From: Pseudeuparius sepicola
Lineage: Eukaryota; Arthropoda; Insecta; Coleoptera; Anthribidae
DNA: 64,000 nt
NCBI GenBank assembly: GCA_963920635.1
Contig: OY987302.1
Coordinates: 47,015,500-47,079,499, forward strand
Reading direction: 5' to 3'
The position numbers and the translations under genes are program-made. Positions 45,860 through 58,342 of the stretch are shown here, one piece after another; position 1 is the stretch's first letter; every line of letters begins with the position of its first letter. The notes under the pieces are model-generated. The model made no database searches and had not been told where the DNA came from. It saw only the letters and a program-made list of their open reading frames with translations.

Positions 45860-47626
45860 GTACATTTTCGAGACAACTGAACACACTGGTTTTTCAATAA
45901 ACAAATACGACCAATATTAACATGTTAAAGTTATATTAACTGCCAAACATCAATGGGTAATTTGAAAAAAAAGTATACCGATTGTCCATTAAAATTATAG
46001 GGGGTCACTCAGTACCTCCGTTAATTTTTGCTAGATCCATAGCTATTATGGACGGCCGTGTTTTTAAACCTCCGTAACTTTTTTATTTAGCGTGAATTTT
46101 GTTTGCAACTATCAGAACGTTTTGAATATCGAATAAGCTAAGGATTTGGGCCCTCTAGGTAAAAATAAATTAGATGCAAAAAAATAATTCAGCATTTTTT
46201 TATAAAGCCCAATATTTAATTCGATAAGTCACACTTAACAGTTTAAATTATTCCGATTACATAAGATCCAATTACCTAAGTATAAATAGTAAGAAAATAA
46301 GAACTACCTATGAAAAAAAAGCTATGCTAAAAAATTAATCTATCAGCAGCGGCTTTTGGTGTAAACATTTTTATCATGTTAATTTGCACACAGGAAGAAC
46401 CTTGTCATGAAATCATTTTAATTTGCAAAAATTTTACGGACTTCATTGTGGGAATAAAATTAATGCCGGTAATATAATACTCATCGCCTTTTTTTCTGAA
46501 TAACCCATTATTTAAAGGTTATATCATCTCCATTGCAAAGAAAATGATCGTGTGAATACTGCAGAACTGTTTGTCTTACATAATTCGACTGGGGTTCAGC
46601 ACTATAATACACTCTCATCAGATACCAGCCAGGAATGTGTTATTATCTCCGCCTGAATTTCAGATTCTGGTAGTGTCTCAGATTTTCCACATGAAGCGAA
46701 TAGAAACGACAGTTAATGTGCTTCGATGTAAGACGTTACTGACGAAGAAATGAAATTTCATGAGTTTTTTGAATTGACAAACGTATAATAGAACCTTCAA
46801 TCAAGATGTAGCAAAAAGAGAAAAGTGCGGAAAGCAAAAGTTCTCATTTTCTGGTTCTCAGTCAGTGAGCTTCGCTAGTTGTTATATTACTGGCCTTATT
46901 GATAATAGGTATGCATGTCACAATTTCTACACACAATACAATTTGGGGATATGTAATTGCTTCCTCTGTTCTGCTTTTTGGAATTCGAATTTAAAAAATA
47001 CAGTCGTTCTTTACCCGTAAAATGAAACATTGCCATTAGACAGAAGCAAGTAGGTAGTGACTTTAATAGTTCCAATATTCAATTTACCTAATATCTATAC
47101 CTAAAAGCAGATTTTCTTGTCAAACCAAATATAATTGATATATTTTGATTTCTTCTATTTGCAAGAGGTAAAACTTTCTATACAATAGAGTACGACTTAT
47201 TTACCTGAATATATTTAATAATACTTATAGTTTATTTCCATCCACATCAATTTCCAATATCAAAAATCGATTTAAGATTCAAGCGCCAGTAAAAAGTTAA
47301 TGCATCGTGAAATTTCCAACAAAATGTTTATCTGTGCGGTTTAACGGTTAAAATTGTTTTGCGTTTTCAAATGATTCATTCCGCTTGGCTATTTTAGCCA
47401 TAGTACAGTATTTCACTGCTACATTCTTGAAATGCCCCAGCAGGTGTTACACTGTGTTTAAATGTCAGACATAAATAATTTCGTTGTGAATGGACCTGAA
47501 TCAGTATTATTACGCGATATTTACCCTGGACTAGATCAAAACATATAGTGGTATCGTAAATATAATGTGTAGTGATATTATCAGATAGTAGCTTTATGTG
47601 ATGTATAGGACAAAGGACGATCTAGG
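45860..47626. other. AT-rich spacer with a weak candidate element
   Basis: No gene is recognised. 46570-46690 is slightly less AT-rich and includes TTATCTCCG (GATA-like), and 47440-47460 includes CAGCAGGTG (an E-box). These are weak hints only. Confidence 0.35.
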
Positions 47627-48241
47627 TACAGGGTGTCCCAACCAAGCGAAAAAATGTGTTACGTGAGGTTAACATAAAATCGCGACAGGTTAACATAAAA
47701 TCGTCATTCGAGAAATGAATTCGCAGTAAAGTTTACGGGGAATTCGAGGGTTTACTCGAATTTTGTATACGAACGAGCGCCAATAAAAAAGTTACCAGCA
47801 AAAATTTTGTTGCAACATAATAAAATCTATTTTTTTTTACCTACACACTAATTAGAGACTCTTTAAGTAGTATTCTCGAATATTCAGTTTTTTGAAAGAA
47901 CGTCCGGTTTTAGAGGAAATTAAAGTGATTTTCTGTATTTTACAACTTTCAAATTTCATTTAATCATAATAGGATTCCAGGGGTGAGCTGACCCGGTAGC
48001 AGAGGTCTGCGTCGCAGACGGGCGGCCAAAAAAAGTTAGTAAGTCTCTACATTGCTTGCATTCGCCCTCAAAAAGAATATCGTCAACAATGCAACAACAC
48101 CATATTGATATCAATAATATTTATATGAACTTCTAACCCGTCGGCGGCGTCGGTCGGCCGTCGGCATTACCTCTATTCTGGTCTTTGCTCTGTGGCAACT
48201 GCGCGGCGCAGCGTGACGGTTGTAGGGCGCAAATTTCGTAA

Positions 48242-49772
48242 AGCTGGTATTACACTTGTCAATTTCTTGGCCAATATACAGGGTGGTCCAAACTTTATCA
48301 GCAATACTTTAAAAACTGCTAGAAAATTTCAAAAAAGGAGGTTTTTTCATATAAACATGTGTCGAAATCCTAGATATACAGGGCGTCAAAGTTCAATATT
48401 TTTTTCAAATTTTCTTTTAGGAAGACAGTTAAGGCAAGCATATTTGGTACAGTTTAAACTGTCATTAAATACTATAAATTATAAATAATTCAGCCCATCT
48501 ACTTCCACCAGTGCCGGAGAGACGGGGGTCAGCCATCATATTCTTTAATAAAAAAATGGTACACCACTGGAAAAGTATTTTTTTTTGCCATCACTAAGTT
48601 TTCCAATCAATTATAAGAAAAAAACTATTCCTGACTTTTTTTCGACAAATGTACCGTTTTTGAAAAATTCACTTTTATGCGTTTTAATTTTTTTAGCAGA
48701 TGAAAATCAAAGTACGTCTAGGCTCTCGAAATTTTGCACACATACTGAGTTTTCAATTCCGAACAACTTTCCTTAATAACATTTGGTCATAAAACCTACA
48801 AAAAGGTTTCTAGATTCGAAAAATTATGTGTCCTGGGAATTTAAAAAAAATCTAATTTTTCGCACCAGTAGAGTGGGCTTTAGGTAGGTCTTACGGCAAA
48901 ATGTTATTAAGAAAAATTGTTCGGAATAAAAAACTTAGTAGGTGTGCAAATTTTCGAAAGCTTAGACCTACTCTGATGTTCTTCTGCTAAAAAAATTAAA
49001 AGCACAAAAGTGAATTTTTCAAATCGGTACATTTTTCGAAAAAAAGTCAAGTATAGTTTTTTTCTTATAATTGACTGGAAAACTTAGTGACGCCAAAAAA
49101 ATACTTTTCCAGTGGTGTACCATTTTTTTATTAAAAAAATATTATGGTTGACACCCGTCTCTCCAGCACTGGTGGAAGTAGATGGGCTGAATTATTTTTA
49201 ATTTATAGTATTTAAAGACTGTTTAAACTGTAGAAAATATGCTTGCCTTAACTATCTTCCTTTAGGAAAAATAAAAGAAAACTTGAAAAAAAAAAGAACT
49301 TTGACGCCCTGTATATCGAAAAACGCTACGATTTCGATACATGTTTATATGAAAAAATCTCCTTTTGTGAAATTTTCTAGCAGTCTTAAAGTATTCCTGA
49401 TAAAGTTTGGACCACCCTGTATAAATTGCACAATAAATTGGCCAAGAAATTGTAGATAATGTGGTATATTTTACACCATCAATAAATTGGACAATGTATT
49501 GTGCAATTTCAATCCTACCAACACGAAAGCACAAATATGCAAACATTAATAAGTAAATAAATCTGGGAATTTCTCAAATCACACGCAAAAATCAAAAAAT
49601 CTAATAATAAATCTAATCTAAATCTAAAAATAAATACTGAGTGAACTGGAGCATAATCTCATTTCAGGTATTTTTTTTAAGTCACTAATATTGGTATTGA
49701 GATCGGAACACAGAAAATCCCTAGAAATACCCACAATATTTTCGAACTTTCGTCGTGTGTGTAATACCAGCT
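48242..49772. mobile_element. TAA-target MITE, third nest level
   Basis: The 14-bp perfect inverted repeat AGCTGGTATTACAC lies at both tips, flanked by TAA on both sides (48239-48241 and 49773-49775). A 3-bp TWA duplication is the PIF/Harbinger signature. Without its own insertion it is about 390 bp. A further inverted pair CAATTTCTTGGCCAAT (48260-48275 and 49437-49452) lies inside. Confidence 0.75.
48279..49419. mobile_element. Innermost CAGGGTGGTCC foldback, fourth nest level
   Basis: TA-CAGGGTGGTCCAAACTTTATC at the left is mirrored by GATAAAGTTTGGACCACCCTG-TA at the right. The arms, about 560 bp each, include a sub-block around CCAGTGGTGTACCATTTTTT on both sides (near 48555 and 49110). 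The centre lies near 48850. The frames 48192-48488 and 49262-49546 are arm sequence. Confidence 0.85.
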
Positions 49773-51166
49773 TAAGGGATTCACATAACGCCTGTCAGTG
49801 ATGTTTTACTTGTAGTTTTTGTTTTTATTTTTTTGTATTTTAAAACATTTTTTATTTAAAAGAAATATTTACCTTGTTCCTTTCAGTCTGGAAATTCTGC
49901 CAGTTCCAGTTACTGATTATAGTAAGAGCCTATGGTACCTATTTTATCATTATAAATATATATTTTTGAGAATACCTATTATTATTTTTGTTATACCTAC
50001 ATAATAATTTTTACTATTACCTCGTAGGTAGAAACGGAAAACCCTAGAAGTGTAAGATTTTTGAAATTTTTATAACCTGGAAAGAATTTTTTTATTATAT
50101 TCTGCAGACGGGCGGCCATGCACACATCTAGGAACGCCACTGTAGGATTCCCTTTTTAATTCTGAATCCAAGGATATATAACTTGACCTATATGTCTCCA
50201 ACCGTTTCTGAGATATTTACCAGGGAAGCTCCATAAAACTACATAACATGGTCTCTTGTGTCAGTGTCTGATGTTCGATACAAGTATGCCAAACATTAAA
50301 ATCATAAAAATCAAGTCACCCCTGACAATAAAACTGACAATCAAATAGGTTGTCAATTCATCATTTCTACTGACCTGTCAGATTAATTTCACTATCTATC
50401 GATCTAAATCTTCCATACAAATTATAAAACACACATAGGTATATAAGAAACACTTTTGGAACATCTCTATTTGGATACTTACGAGAATACGCCCTCAAAT
50501 TTTATATTTTATTTATGATAAAGATCTCCAAAATATCAATCTTCTTTCAAAAACATTTTTTCAAACTTTAACTAGTAACTACAGATTCATCAACAAAATT
50601 TGAATTTGAAATTAATCTGACAGATAGGTATGTAGAAATGTGGAATTTACAGCTTACTTGATTGTTAGTTTTACTCGTATTCTCATGACTGCCTTGATTT
50701 TTATAAATTTAATTCTAATGTTTGGCCTACTAGGGCCCGACATCACACCCTGACACAAGAGACCATTTTCTTCTTCTTCTTTGGTAAATATCTCGGAAAC
50801 GGTTAGTCATAAGTAGGACAAGTTACATATCGTTGAATAGTTAGGTTAAATGAAATGTGTAATTTGTAAAATACAGAAAATCACTTTAATTTCCGATAAA
50901 ATCGGAAGTTATTTTTAAAAACTGAATATTCAGGAATAACAGGTTCCCTAATGGTTGTAGGTAACAAATTAGATTTACTTATTTTACAAAAAAATATTTT
51001 TGCGATAACTTTTTTATGGATTCCCGTATTCAAATCCGAGTACACACTAGAAACTAGAATTCCCCTTAATTTTTACTGCAAATTCATTTTTTGGAATGAT
51101 GATTTTATGCCATATCCGGTCTCCATATACGCAACACACTTTTCCGCTTGATTGAGCCACCCTTTA

Positions 51167-52924
51167 CTATATGTGTTTGTTTTTATATAAAGTAAGCATA
51201 ATAAACACATTAGCTTACAAGTTGTTTTGTTGTTTCTATTCAAGTTTTGCTATAGCCGAAAACCTAAATACTTGTTTAATTGCCAATCATTCATTGTCTA
51301 TTTTTTGCAGTCAATTTTGGTTTCAATGTTAACGTTTAATTTATGAAATGCAATGGGCAATTTTATTTATATTACAATGAATTCCTGATTATTAACATAA
51401 TATTTACAATATTATTTACCTAATTTTAAGTATTTTCCAAAATAATAAATACAGGGCGATAAGTAAATTTCAAGGATTGCTATAAATAATGCCTATTTTG
51501 ATGTAATCTTCTTCTTTGGGAACCGTCCTATTTAAGTACGGGGCGTTTTTTTTGTCGATTTCTTTTTCTTAAAAATAAAGTTCTAGTTGTTTTTCGGATT
51601 AACAAATTAAATTAGCCACGAAACCCTGAGAAAAAAAAATGGCAAGATTATCAAGTTTTTAAATTAAAAAATTACATTGAATACACTTTGGTTTTGTGAA
51701 AATTAATTAATATATTTATAATACGCATACTGTTATTTTATTTACCTATACTAAAGGTAATAAAAGAAGTTTCCAAGAAAAAGTTGGAAAGAGATACTAG
51801 CATAAAATATTTTCTGTAGTAATGCACGAAGTTAGGTGATTCACTTTTAAATGGGAAATTACTATTTAGGTACTGCAAGCCTTTTATAAATAAATTAATT
51901 ACTCATAGTTCGTTGGAAATATTGAAACTCGTACTGGAGAAATTTCTAGGACATTCCATGTTAGATTAAATGAACATAAAAATAACACAAGGAAAACATT
52001 TATGACTTGGATGTCAGTAGAATAAATTTGGTATAATTTTAACGTTACAGACAAAGACTCAAAGAAGCACCGGTTTTAGCAGAACTTTGAGAAACCCTCC
52101 TTTCAATATGGAAATTTTCAAAATAGCACTACAAACATTCAGTAAAATATTACACATAGGATGATTTTTTAGCACTACTGTCGAGATGTTCTCGTTTATA
52201 TTGCGCCCCCCCCCCTCCCCCAAAAAACCGTAGTAAACAAAAACGTAGCAATTTTTGATAGCTAAGTAAGACTGATGGCCCACTTGACACGCAATATCTA
52301 TTAGTAGCCGTAGCATGTTTATTGTAAGACATGGAAGAAAACTTTTAGATGGAAAATTGATGGCACTGAGAAGGTTTACGCAACGCTCAGCAAATTTCAG
52401 AAAATTACACAGGGTCTTCGGTTCTCTTATGAAATTGTCGCCTCGCTGAAACCGAGGCTTCTGGACTCCTCCACTTTGGTATTTGTTGAGATTCTGAAAA
52501 TACCGCTAAAGTCCTAACAGCAAGTTTATATATCTAAAAACTAAAATGATCAGTCGAAATGTCATAATTCGGGGTCAAATGCCAAAATTTCAGTATTCTT
52601 GAGACGAGTCTACAATAGTAATAAATAGATACGATTACGAATAACCAAGGAATTTATAAATTCTTGAGTCTAATAAGTGCCTGAGACCGCGTTAAAAGAT
52701 ATACATATCTACATATAAACTCTCGGTTAGATTTTAAGAAAAGTTCCAAAATTAAATCCTTTTTAAAAAGGTATTCGGTAGATTTTGTATATTTTTTATC
52801 TTTTTGTTGTTTTTAAAATAACCGATTTTTAGTGGGATTCTTTACGTTAAACCTAATTTTGAAACAATATCATAACACCAAAAAATGCTCGGGCCCTTAA
52901 ACAGGTAATAAATTTATAAATCCA
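51167..52924. other. AT-rich spacer with a poly-C run
   Basis: An unpaired CAGGGCG end occurs near 51451. A run of C lies near 52206-52218. The minus frames 52059-52316 and 52150-52332 span that run. No gene is supported. Confidence 0.4.
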
Positions 52925-53045
52925 AAGTTTGCGCGGACCACAGCGGTCACCCATTCAAGAGCCGACCGCACCCGCCGTTGCTGCATTTGCAATAGTCGTC
53001 CACACGCCAAACCGAGAACACGTCGATCTCCGCCTTATCTGACTA
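52925..53045. promoter_or_regulatory. Short GC-rich unique-looking block
   Basis: The block contains GCGCGGACCACAGCGGTCAC (a Runt-like ACCACA core inside an imperfect palindrome) and CCGACCGCACCCGCCGTTGC. It is not repeated in the window. It is a candidate regulatory element. Confidence 0.3.
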
Positions 53046-53199
53046 AATTTTCAGAAAAATAATAGTTATGTTGAAGAGAATACCTAAATATATAAAATGA
53101 TCTAAATGTTTTTCTCGTGAGAGGATGTCCCTTATGCGGCACAGCCCTGTATAGTTAAAGGTGAAATTCCCAATAAATCATAAATGTATAATAAATCTA

Positions 53200-53580
53200 A
53201 ACCATTTCCCGTTTCTCCGATTCGAAATCGCAACGAGCGCCATTTTTACACAGATGGTAATGCGTTCCAGAATGCGGTATTTTACGCATCATCAGTTTGC
53301 CATGTCCAGAGATAATATTAATTAGCGGAGTTTTCTCAAAGCTTCATTTATTTCGTTCGCCAGTGTATGCATATGGATGCGGCCGTGCGGCGGAAAATTG
53401 GATTCATCCATTACGGACGACAACGAATGCATTTGCATGCCCCATGCCCCCCCTTCCCTCCTCCCCTCTAGGAAAAGGTATTTCGTGTGCTTTCTGCAAA
53501 CTAAGGAGGCGGAAAGAGGAGACGACGGCTTTCCTGGAAGCCACATTACACTTTGAAATGAGACAATTTGGTTAATAGAA
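53200..53580. promoter_or_regulatory. GC-richer island with developmental-type motifs
   Basis: Motifs in order: CAGATGG (an E-box) near 53251, TATTAATTAGCGG near 53317, TATGCATATGGATGCGG near 53365, and AATGCATTTGCATGCC near 53428, which includes ATTTGCAT, the POU octamer on the other strand. It is not repeated in the window. Frames exist on both strands (53297-53575 plus, 53322-53546 minus) with no recognised domain. I favour a conserved noncoding enhancer; function is inferred from motif density only. Confidence 0.4.
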
Positions 53581-53795
53581 TAAAAAATCTTCCGTTGTCT
53601 GTTTGGCAGGTGGAAATTGTATTATTACAAGGAGCAGACAACAGCAAATAAATAGAATCTATCAACGATCTAAGCATTATTAGAATTTTGTTCAGTTCGA
53701 TCCTCAAAATGAACAAATCACAGTCTTCTTCAAAAAAGACAGCAGTGTAGCAAATGCCATTCTAGCGTTTGGAATACTGCACTAATCCTTCTATA

Positions 53796-54446
53796 CAGGG
53801 TGTAAATAAATAAGTGCGAAAAAATTCAAGGGGTGAATCTTTGAGTGATTCTAAGAGCAAAAGTCTATATAAACATAGGTCCGCTAATGCTTCATTTTCA
53901 AAATACAGGGGGTCAACCTTTTTTTAATAATTACATATTATAATAAAACAAAAAATTTTTATAGCTATCATTACCGTTTATAGCAATTTTTAAGACTAGA
54001 ATAAACTATTAATATGGAAAAATATCGGGTATACCGATTGTTAATTGGTAGTTTTAATTTTTTTATTATGTTGTCCCTGAGACATATATGCTGTTTTTTC
54101 TCAAAAACGAAGCTAGATACGAGAATAATTCGAGAGACAAAAAAGTTGTATTTTTAGTTGCTGAATGCGAAAAAAAAAGTTTTAAAAAGTCAGTGGCGCA
54201 CATTTTTTTTACAAAATTATTGGTTAAGGTGCCCTCGGGACGCCACTGTACTTAATAGTTTTAATCTAGTAAGGGCTAAATTAGCCTCTTTCTACCATAA
54301 ATAAGACTGCCAAATTTCAACAAAATCTGCTAAAGGATTATTAAGATATTTACGAAAAGGCGATTTTTTAAGAAGAATTTGACACCCTGTATCTTGAAAA
54401 AGAAGCATTACCGGACCTAAGTTCGCACTTATTCATTTACACCCTG
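53796..54446. mobile_element. CAGGGTGTAAAT foldback element
   Basis: TA-CAGGGTGTAAATAAATAAGTGCG at the left pairs with CGCACTTATTCATTTACACCCTG-TA at the right. After the tips, the left arm has about 50 bp that the right arm lacks, then the arms share TAGGTCCG..AATGCTTC..TTTTCAA and ATACAGGG words. The 651-bp element has no coding content. Confidence 0.82.
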
Positions 54447-54489
54447 TATAGTTATAGACTTATCTATAGATAAGCCACAGCTTTTATAG

Positions 54490-55078
54490 CTAGATTTTTT
54501 TGTGATGACATGAAATTTCTATGCACATGAAGAAAATGGTATGCATACTGCACAGACCATTAGGTGAATTGCAGAAGAATAAACACTATTTTGGAATTAT
54601 GGGATCAACCAGCTGAAGAAGCGAAAATTCTAGATATTATTTTGGAAGAGTAATTTGTAACATATTGTGCAAGAATGAAAATTGAAAATTTTGTTTAAAG
54701 CTCCAAAGCGAACCAATAGTCCTCCATATAAAGAAGAAACTGAAAAATCTAATGCGATTTATGCTTATTTAGACTGCAACTAGCCATGGACTTCATTTCA
54801 AACCAAAAGGTACCAAATACTCTTGCTTGCTTTTTAGACTCGCCTTTCTTAAGAAAATGTATGGAAATATGCCATGCAAACTTGTCAAATTAGAGGGACA
54901 TAACAAACAAATATTTTATTTTTGATATCAAATTCGTTGTAACAGACACATTTGCATGTTTTTATTTTATAAAAGATTCTGCAACAATGGTGTTTTAACA
55001 TTAAACCACTGTGTAAATTTGTTTCGTCGTGTGGCGCCAGTGGCGATCGCTTGAAACAGCGCTATAGTGTTGGTCCAG
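54490..55078 (-). mobile_element. Truncated inverted relative of 31882-32780
   Basis: Read on the minus strand it starts CTGGACCAACACTATA, as 31882 does, and follows that element to about its position 32480. It lacks a 22-bp stretch just inside the tip and has a small local duplication around ATGCACAT/ATGCATACTG. The second terminal repeat is missing. Confidence 0.7.
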
Positions 55079-55483
55079 GTGGAAATATAGAAGAAACTTT
55101 TTAGAAACAAATATTTTCCATTGCAATTTATCCCGATATCAATTTACACGAACAAGTTTCATTATTTGTCAATTTTAAAATTTTATTTTTTTATTTTTTA
55201 CACAAATTCTACCTATATACATAATACATAATAGCATTTATTTTAAAGAAATTCCAAGTTCAAACAATTTCTCTCAGCTAAATATCGTTTTAGGTACATA
55301 CCAAACATGAACAAATATTGGAGGTGTTCCATTTAAAAAAGTAACTTTGGTTACCCTGTAGGTATCAGCTGGATATCAAAATTCCTTTTAAAATGCGTCT
55401 CTTGTTGCCCTCCCCCACCATTGTACCAAAAATCAAGTTGATATCTTAAAAACACTAGGAGCTAGGCTTCGAGCATACTCCAT

Positions 55484-55676
55484 GTACTTTTACTAGAACT
55501 ATACTTGAATAAAATCTTATTCAAATTAGTTTTTGTGGTAGGTATAAGGGACAAGGAAGATTTTTTATTAAATGTCAAATAATTCGTTGTTAAGTCAAGT
55601 GACCACTTTCTTATCCTTTATACCACAAAAACTTAAATAAGATTTTATTCAAGTTGTTCTAGTAAAAGTTGGCGTA
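55484..55676. repeat. Foldback hairpin next to a CAGGGTGTCCC end
   Basis: About 55484-55560 is the inverse of about 55605-55676 (CTTGAATAAAATCTTATTCAA, ACCACAAAAAC). The loop is about 45 bp. A TTACCCTG-TA end lies near 55351 and a TA-CAGGGTGTCCC end begins at 55677. Confidence 0.6.
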
Positions 55677-55821
55677 CAGGGTGTCCCATTAGTGTGTGTA
55701 ATGTCATAATGTGAATTGGGCTCTATGTCCACGGAAAGTTTTTTTGAAGGTGTAAAATTGATAACATTAAGCTGAAAACATAATATCGGTCAAGTTACCA
55801 CCTCCTGAGTTGAAGCACACT

Positions 55822-56007
55822 TTATGGTCGTTTTACGGCATTTTGAATTGTTACTCGCAAAACATCTGGCTCCAAACTGGTGATTTCTTCTTCAATGTTA
55901 GCTTTCAAGACGTGCAAGGTTTGTGGTTTGTTGTGGTAAACGCGAGGTTTCCAAAATCCCCAAAGGGAGAAGTCCGGCTCCGTCAGATCTGGCGATCAGG
56001 CTGGCCA
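55822..56007 (-). pseudogene. Mariner-like DDE transposase, C-terminal piece
   Basis: The minus-strand translation reads WPA, a TGA stop (55996-55998), then SPDLTEPDFSLWGFWKPRVY and PQTLHVLKANIEEEI, ending at TAA (55822). SPDLxxxDFxLWG is the signature around the third catalytic residue of mariner-like DDE_3 transposases, and the tail LKxxIxEEI follows as in that family. The stop replaces the usual residue after WPA. Upstream sequence to about 56160 is too decayed to align by eye. A CAGGGTGTCCC end at 55677, about 145 bp downstream of the stop codon, is where the terminal repeat should be, so this is probably the remnant of an autonomous relative of the CAGGGTG foldbacks. Confidence 0.75.
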
Positions 56008-56159
56008 GTTCTGACATAACTTTTACTCCACCTTGTATAACTACAGCATCTTCGTAATGTAGTTCTATATAGCCCGCCACTTTCCATTCTTGAAAATTGA
56101 CCAGCTCAGCACACTGCTGAGAAATCTTAAGTGAATTTCCCGACAATCCCATATTAGCC

Positions 56160-56370
56160 AACGTTGCCGTTCAAATTAATTAAGACCGCGTGTACAGGAA
56201 CTCGAACTCGGCAATTTCCATGCGATTAATAATAAGGAACTAACAGGGAGATGAAAAACCGATCCTCCGTAATCGGAGTGGGCCACGGGACAAGGAAAGG
56301 CGCCGTAAAACTTTCGTTTTAAAGTTATGGCTCGAGAGATTGGATCTCGGGTATTGCTACTCTGGACCTT
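56160..56370. promoter_or_regulatory. Unique-looking GC-richer block
   Basis: The block includes TTCAAATTAATTAAGACCGCG near 56171, CATGCGATTAATAATAAGG and GATCCTCCGTAATCGGAGTG, with homeodomain-like ATTAAT words. No frame is convincing. It is a candidate conserved element. Confidence 0.3.
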
Positions 56371-57493
56371 TATAAGTTAATTGGGTAGTTAATCTTAATT
56401 ATAACAAGTTTCTTGAGGTAATCGTTTTGTTACGTGTTAAATGCTTTGCGTAAGAATAGCGGACCTCAGGGGGGGAGGGGTTACCGGAAAATGAAGCAAC
56501 TATAATATGGTTTGAAGCTCAAGAAACCCATGAATACTTCTGGCTAAAAAACATGCCAACATTATAAATATATGAACTAATAAAAATATCGCAATACCGG
56601 GTAACCTAAATTGTCTGTCGGTTCTCGCTAGTATTGAGATTTTTTTTTCGCATTTTCGAATTATGTTAAAAAAATGTAAAGAGGTAAAGGGGGATAAAGA
56701 GATAAAAAATATAAAAAAGTCCAAAACCAGAGCATGGCCCTAAGCTTCCTATAATAAGAACAGCACAAACTATCGGTTTTATTATTTCTAAAAATGCTAC
56801 CAAGACCAAGTGGTATTTTAGTTCAATATGCCGGTCGAATAAGCATCAAGATCCTGTGTAGTGTAGGTAAATGGAAAATAATGATTATAATTCGTATTAT
56901 TATAGAATTTTGTACCGTGTTGCACAAGATAGGTAATTCGCCACCACAAGAAGCAAACCAGAGTTGTTTTTAAATGTGGATCTTGAAATCTAAAAGCTAC
57001 TTGTTCAATTAACGCTACAATTTAAAGGATTGGTTAATTAAGAAAGTTGCTTTGACTGTAGTGCTTATATAGATTTGTCCACCAGAAAACTCACACACTC
57101 TTCTTAGTTTTTCTATCCTATAACAGTTTTTTTTTTACAATTTTGAAGAAACAAAGTGATTGGTAATAGTTACGAGGAGACGAAAGTTTAGAAAAGTGTC
57201 AATATGTCACTTTCTAAAATAAATAGTCGTGTTTTATTGCTTCCTACTGAATTAGTAAATCGAGAATCAGGTCTGAAAAACGCGAATCGAAAGTAATATC
57301 AAATAGAGATAAGAAATACATCATATACGAATATTAAAAGAGCCACATAACCTTTCCCGCCGGCTGGTAACCTTCCAACCACGCTGAGCTTCTTCTAAAA
57401 AAATAAATAAAAAATCTGTTAAATAACTGGTGCGGCTACAAAGGTTGCTAAAACTGCAGGTGCAAATAAATATTCTGTGGCTGCAGGTTATTA
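56371..57493. other. AT-rich spacer, nothing recognised
   Basis: No gene or paired repeat was found. The minus frame 56500-56724 is unrecognised. Confidence 0.45.
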
Positions 57494-57495
57494 TA

Positions 57496-58340
57496 CAGGG
57501 TGTTCCAGCAGAAACGTAACAGGCTCGGGATTTTTTTTTGGAAAAACGCAAAAATAGGTTAATTTTGTTTGGCAGGGGGGCATCTTTTAGCATAAAATTG
57601 ATAGCTCTATCTGCAACCCCCTGAGCAGGGGTTGAACCCTTTCAAAATATTTAAATGGAAAGGGGGTTCATGGTGCCCACCTTTGCAAACATCTCTCAAT
57701 TCTCTATACACCTGCATCAGATTTTCGAAAATCGATCGACTTTTCAAAAAGATACAGCGTGTAAAATGCAAAACATTCATTTTGAAATATTGCCTGGTAC
57801 CTATTGTTAAACAATAGAAGATCGCGTCTCCGTATTATAAACGAATGTCGACAAATCACCCCTGAAATGTTGCACAATGTTCGGCAGCGTTTTGAACAAA
57901 ATCTTTATTATTACATGGAAGTGAATGGGCAACATTTCAACATCAAATTGTCGTCAAAATAATGTTGCTGAACATGCTTTCTATCACTTGCGGCCCCGGA
58001 CCACCACTTTCGGCTCAATCGTTTAACAATACCAGGCAATAATTGAAAATAAATGTTTTGCATTTTACTCGGTGTATCTTTTTGGAAAGGTAATCGATTT
58101 TCGAAAATCTGATGCAGGTGTATAGAGAATTGAGAGACGTTTCCAAAGGTGTGCGACATGAACCCCCTTCCCATTTAAATTTTTTGAAGAGGTTCAACCC
58201 CTGCTCATAGCAGATAGATCTATCAATTTCATGCCAAAAGATGTCCCCCTGCCAAAAAATAAAATTAACATCTTTTTGTGTTTTTCAAAAAAAAATCCTG
58301 GCCGTTATAGAGCCTGTTACGTTTCCGTTGGAACACCCTG
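57496..58340. mobile_element. CAGGGTG foldback element, copy B
   Basis: This is the same element as 164-1042 in the same orientation, with TA on both sides (57494-57495 and 58341-58342). The transposase-tail relic recurs at about 57814-57935, with its ATG changed to ATA and decay after NGQHF. The right arm keeps the GAGACGTTTCCAAAGG stretch that copy A lost. The minus frames 57911-58174 and 58015-58197 are arm sequence. Confidence 0.85.
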
Positions 58341-58342
58341 TA

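Larger units (their letters stand above)
47978..50142. mobile_element. hAT-type insertion within the outer foldback
   Basis: A perfect 8-bp duplication TAGGATTC lies on both sides (47970-47977 and 50143-50150). The ends are CAGGGGTGAGCTG on the left and, inverted, CAGTGGCGTTCC on the right, which match hAT tips only loosely. GCAGACGGGCGGCCA occurs near both ends in direct, not inverted, orientation (48015-48029 and 50104-50118). No transposase was found. Most of its length is the nested element 48242-49772. Confidence 0.8.
47629..51164. mobile_element. Outer foldback of a four-level transposon nest
   Basis: The left end CAGGGTGTCCCAACCAAGCG follows TA. The right end, read on the minus strand as AGGGTGGCTCAATCAAGCG, precedes TA with one mutated tip base. 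The arms are inverse throughout: for example the GATTTTCTGTATTTTAC stretch near 47930 and GTAAAATACAGAAAATC near 50868, and CTCTTGTGTCAG near 50250 against CTGACACAAGAG near 50751. The centre is near 50450. A 2165-bp insertion (47978-50142) splits the left arm. Without it the element is about 1.36 kb. No coding content. Confidence 0.85.

Noticed and set aside
48192..48488. Plus-strand frame of 98 codons
   Set aside because: It crosses the boundaries of two nested transposons (48242 and 48279), so it cannot be an ancestral gene.
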